Made by a program: the position numbers and the translations under genes. 5,974 nt of DNA from Acidobacteriota bacterium (GTDB taxonomy: Bacteria > Acidobacteriota > Terriglobia > Acidoferrales > UBA7541). Location of the stretch: assembly GCA_019239815.1 (NCBI GenBank), contig JAFAZL010000088.1, forward strand, positions 1 through 5,974, given 5' to 3'. A model generated the notes under the pieces. The model worked only from the letters and a program-made list of their open reading frames with translations, was not told where the DNA came from and did no database searches. Shown one piece after another: positions 5,540 through 5,974 of the stretch (position 1 is the first letter of the stretch; each line of letters begins with the position of its first letter).

Positions 5540-5974
5540 TCAGAAGCGCTCGACCGCAAGCGCGACCGCATTTCCGCCACCGAGGCAAAGCGCCGCGATT
5601 CCTCGCTTCAAATTGCGCCGCTGCAATTCATAGAGCAACGTCACCAGAATCCGCGCCCCGCTCGCTCCGATTGGATGTCCGATTGCGACCGCGCCGCCGT
5701 TCACGTTGACCTTCTCAGGATTCAGCTTGAGCTGCCGCGTCACCGCAATTGCCGCCACCGAAAACGCCTCGTTCAACTCCACGAGATCGACATCCTTGTC
5801 CCGATCCCATCCCGTCTTCTTCAAAAGCTTCTCCACCGCCTCGACCGGCGCCATCATCACCCACTTCGGCTCGACGCCGCTCACCGCTTGCGCCACGATC
5901 CGCGCCATCGGCTGCTTGCCGAGCCGCTGCGCGTTCCGCTCACTCGTCACAGTCAACGCCGCTGCGCCATCGTT
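5540..5974 (-). CDS. Acetyl-CoA C-acetyltransferase (thiolase), C-terminal part
   Basis: The last 144 residues of a thiolase, cut by the right edge of the window. The visible part opens with N-D-G-A-A-A-L, the usual beginning of the C-terminal half. Thiolases condense two acyl-CoA units or cleave 3-ketoacyl-CoA. This one would act in the cytoplasm in acetoacetyl-CoA/PHB or fatty-acid metabolism, and the substrate class cannot be decided from this half. Conserved catalytic elements are present: N-E-A-F (68-71 of the visible part), the G-H-P-x-G-A-S-G histidine (H100), and the proton-transfer cysteine in C130-L-G-G-G. The nucleophilic cysteine of the N-terminal half lies outside. The loop after the cysteine reads GGGNA where textbook thiolases have GGGMG or GGGQG. 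The frame is open through the edge; the TTG at 5954-5956 within it is an internal Leu codon, not a start. Confidence 0.95.
   Translation of the reverse strand, partial: NDGAAALTVTSERNAQRLGKQPMARIVAQAVSGVEPKWVMMAPVEAVEKLLKKTGWDRDKDVDLVELNEAFSVAAIAVTRQLKLNPEKVNVNGGAVAIGHPIGASGARILVTLLYELQRRNLKRGIAALCLGGGNAVALAVERF

Noticed and set aside
4770..5633. A 287-codon plus-strand open frame opposite the zinc-ribbon DUF2007 and thiolase genes
   Set aside because: The minus strand encodes clear zinc-ribbon and thiolase motifs here. The plus frame is Arg/Phe/His-rich with no recognisable family and overlaps the end of the secreted-protein gene.

Overview
This GC-rich, densely coded window looks like chromosomal DNA from a soil-type bacterium, most likely an acidobacterium. 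That assignment is an inference from gene style: a Tat-exported Gfo/Idh/MocA oxidoreductase, small proteins with tandem DUF2007-like domains, an ECF sigma factor paired with a zinc anti-sigma, and a thiolase ending in the variant CLGGGNA. No marker gene confirms it. I see no tRNA, rRNA, CRISPR array, insertion sequence or phage gene.

Layout, left to right. (1) 13-1398 (+): Tat-signal NAD(P)-dependent oxidoreductase. (2) 1417-1947 (-): convergent with it, a 176-residue protein with two DUF2007-like domains. (3) 1948-2346: a roughly 400-base divergent intergenic region with a perfect 10-bp inverted repeat and two outward-facing TGCAAC motifs. (4) 2347-4119 (+): a compact three-gene operon of ECF sigma factor, two-TM zinc-binding anti-sigma factor, and a three-TM protein with a double zinc-ribbon tail. 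(5) 4264-4839 (+): a small secreted protein of unknown family, with its own putative promoter. (6) 4863-5492 (-): a zinc ribbon fused to two DUF2007-like domains. (7) 5540-5974 (-): the C-terminal part of an acetyl-CoA acetyltransferase/thiolase that runs off the window edge and lies directly upstream of gene 6.

The likely functional core is the sigma/anti-sigma/zinc-ribbon operon. The anti-sigma should hold the sigma factor at the membrane through its H-x3-C-x2-C module, and the co-transcribed zinc-ribbon membrane protein is a candidate partner or sensor. The secreted protein just downstream could be a target or periplasmic partner, but that rests on proximity alone. The operon and the secreted gene are bracketed by two same-strand paralogs of the tandem-DUF2007 family, one with and one without an N-terminal zinc ribbon. 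This suggests an old duplication that came to flank the signalling genes, and it is the most unusual structural point in the window. The oxidoreductase and thiolase look like ordinary metabolic neighbours.
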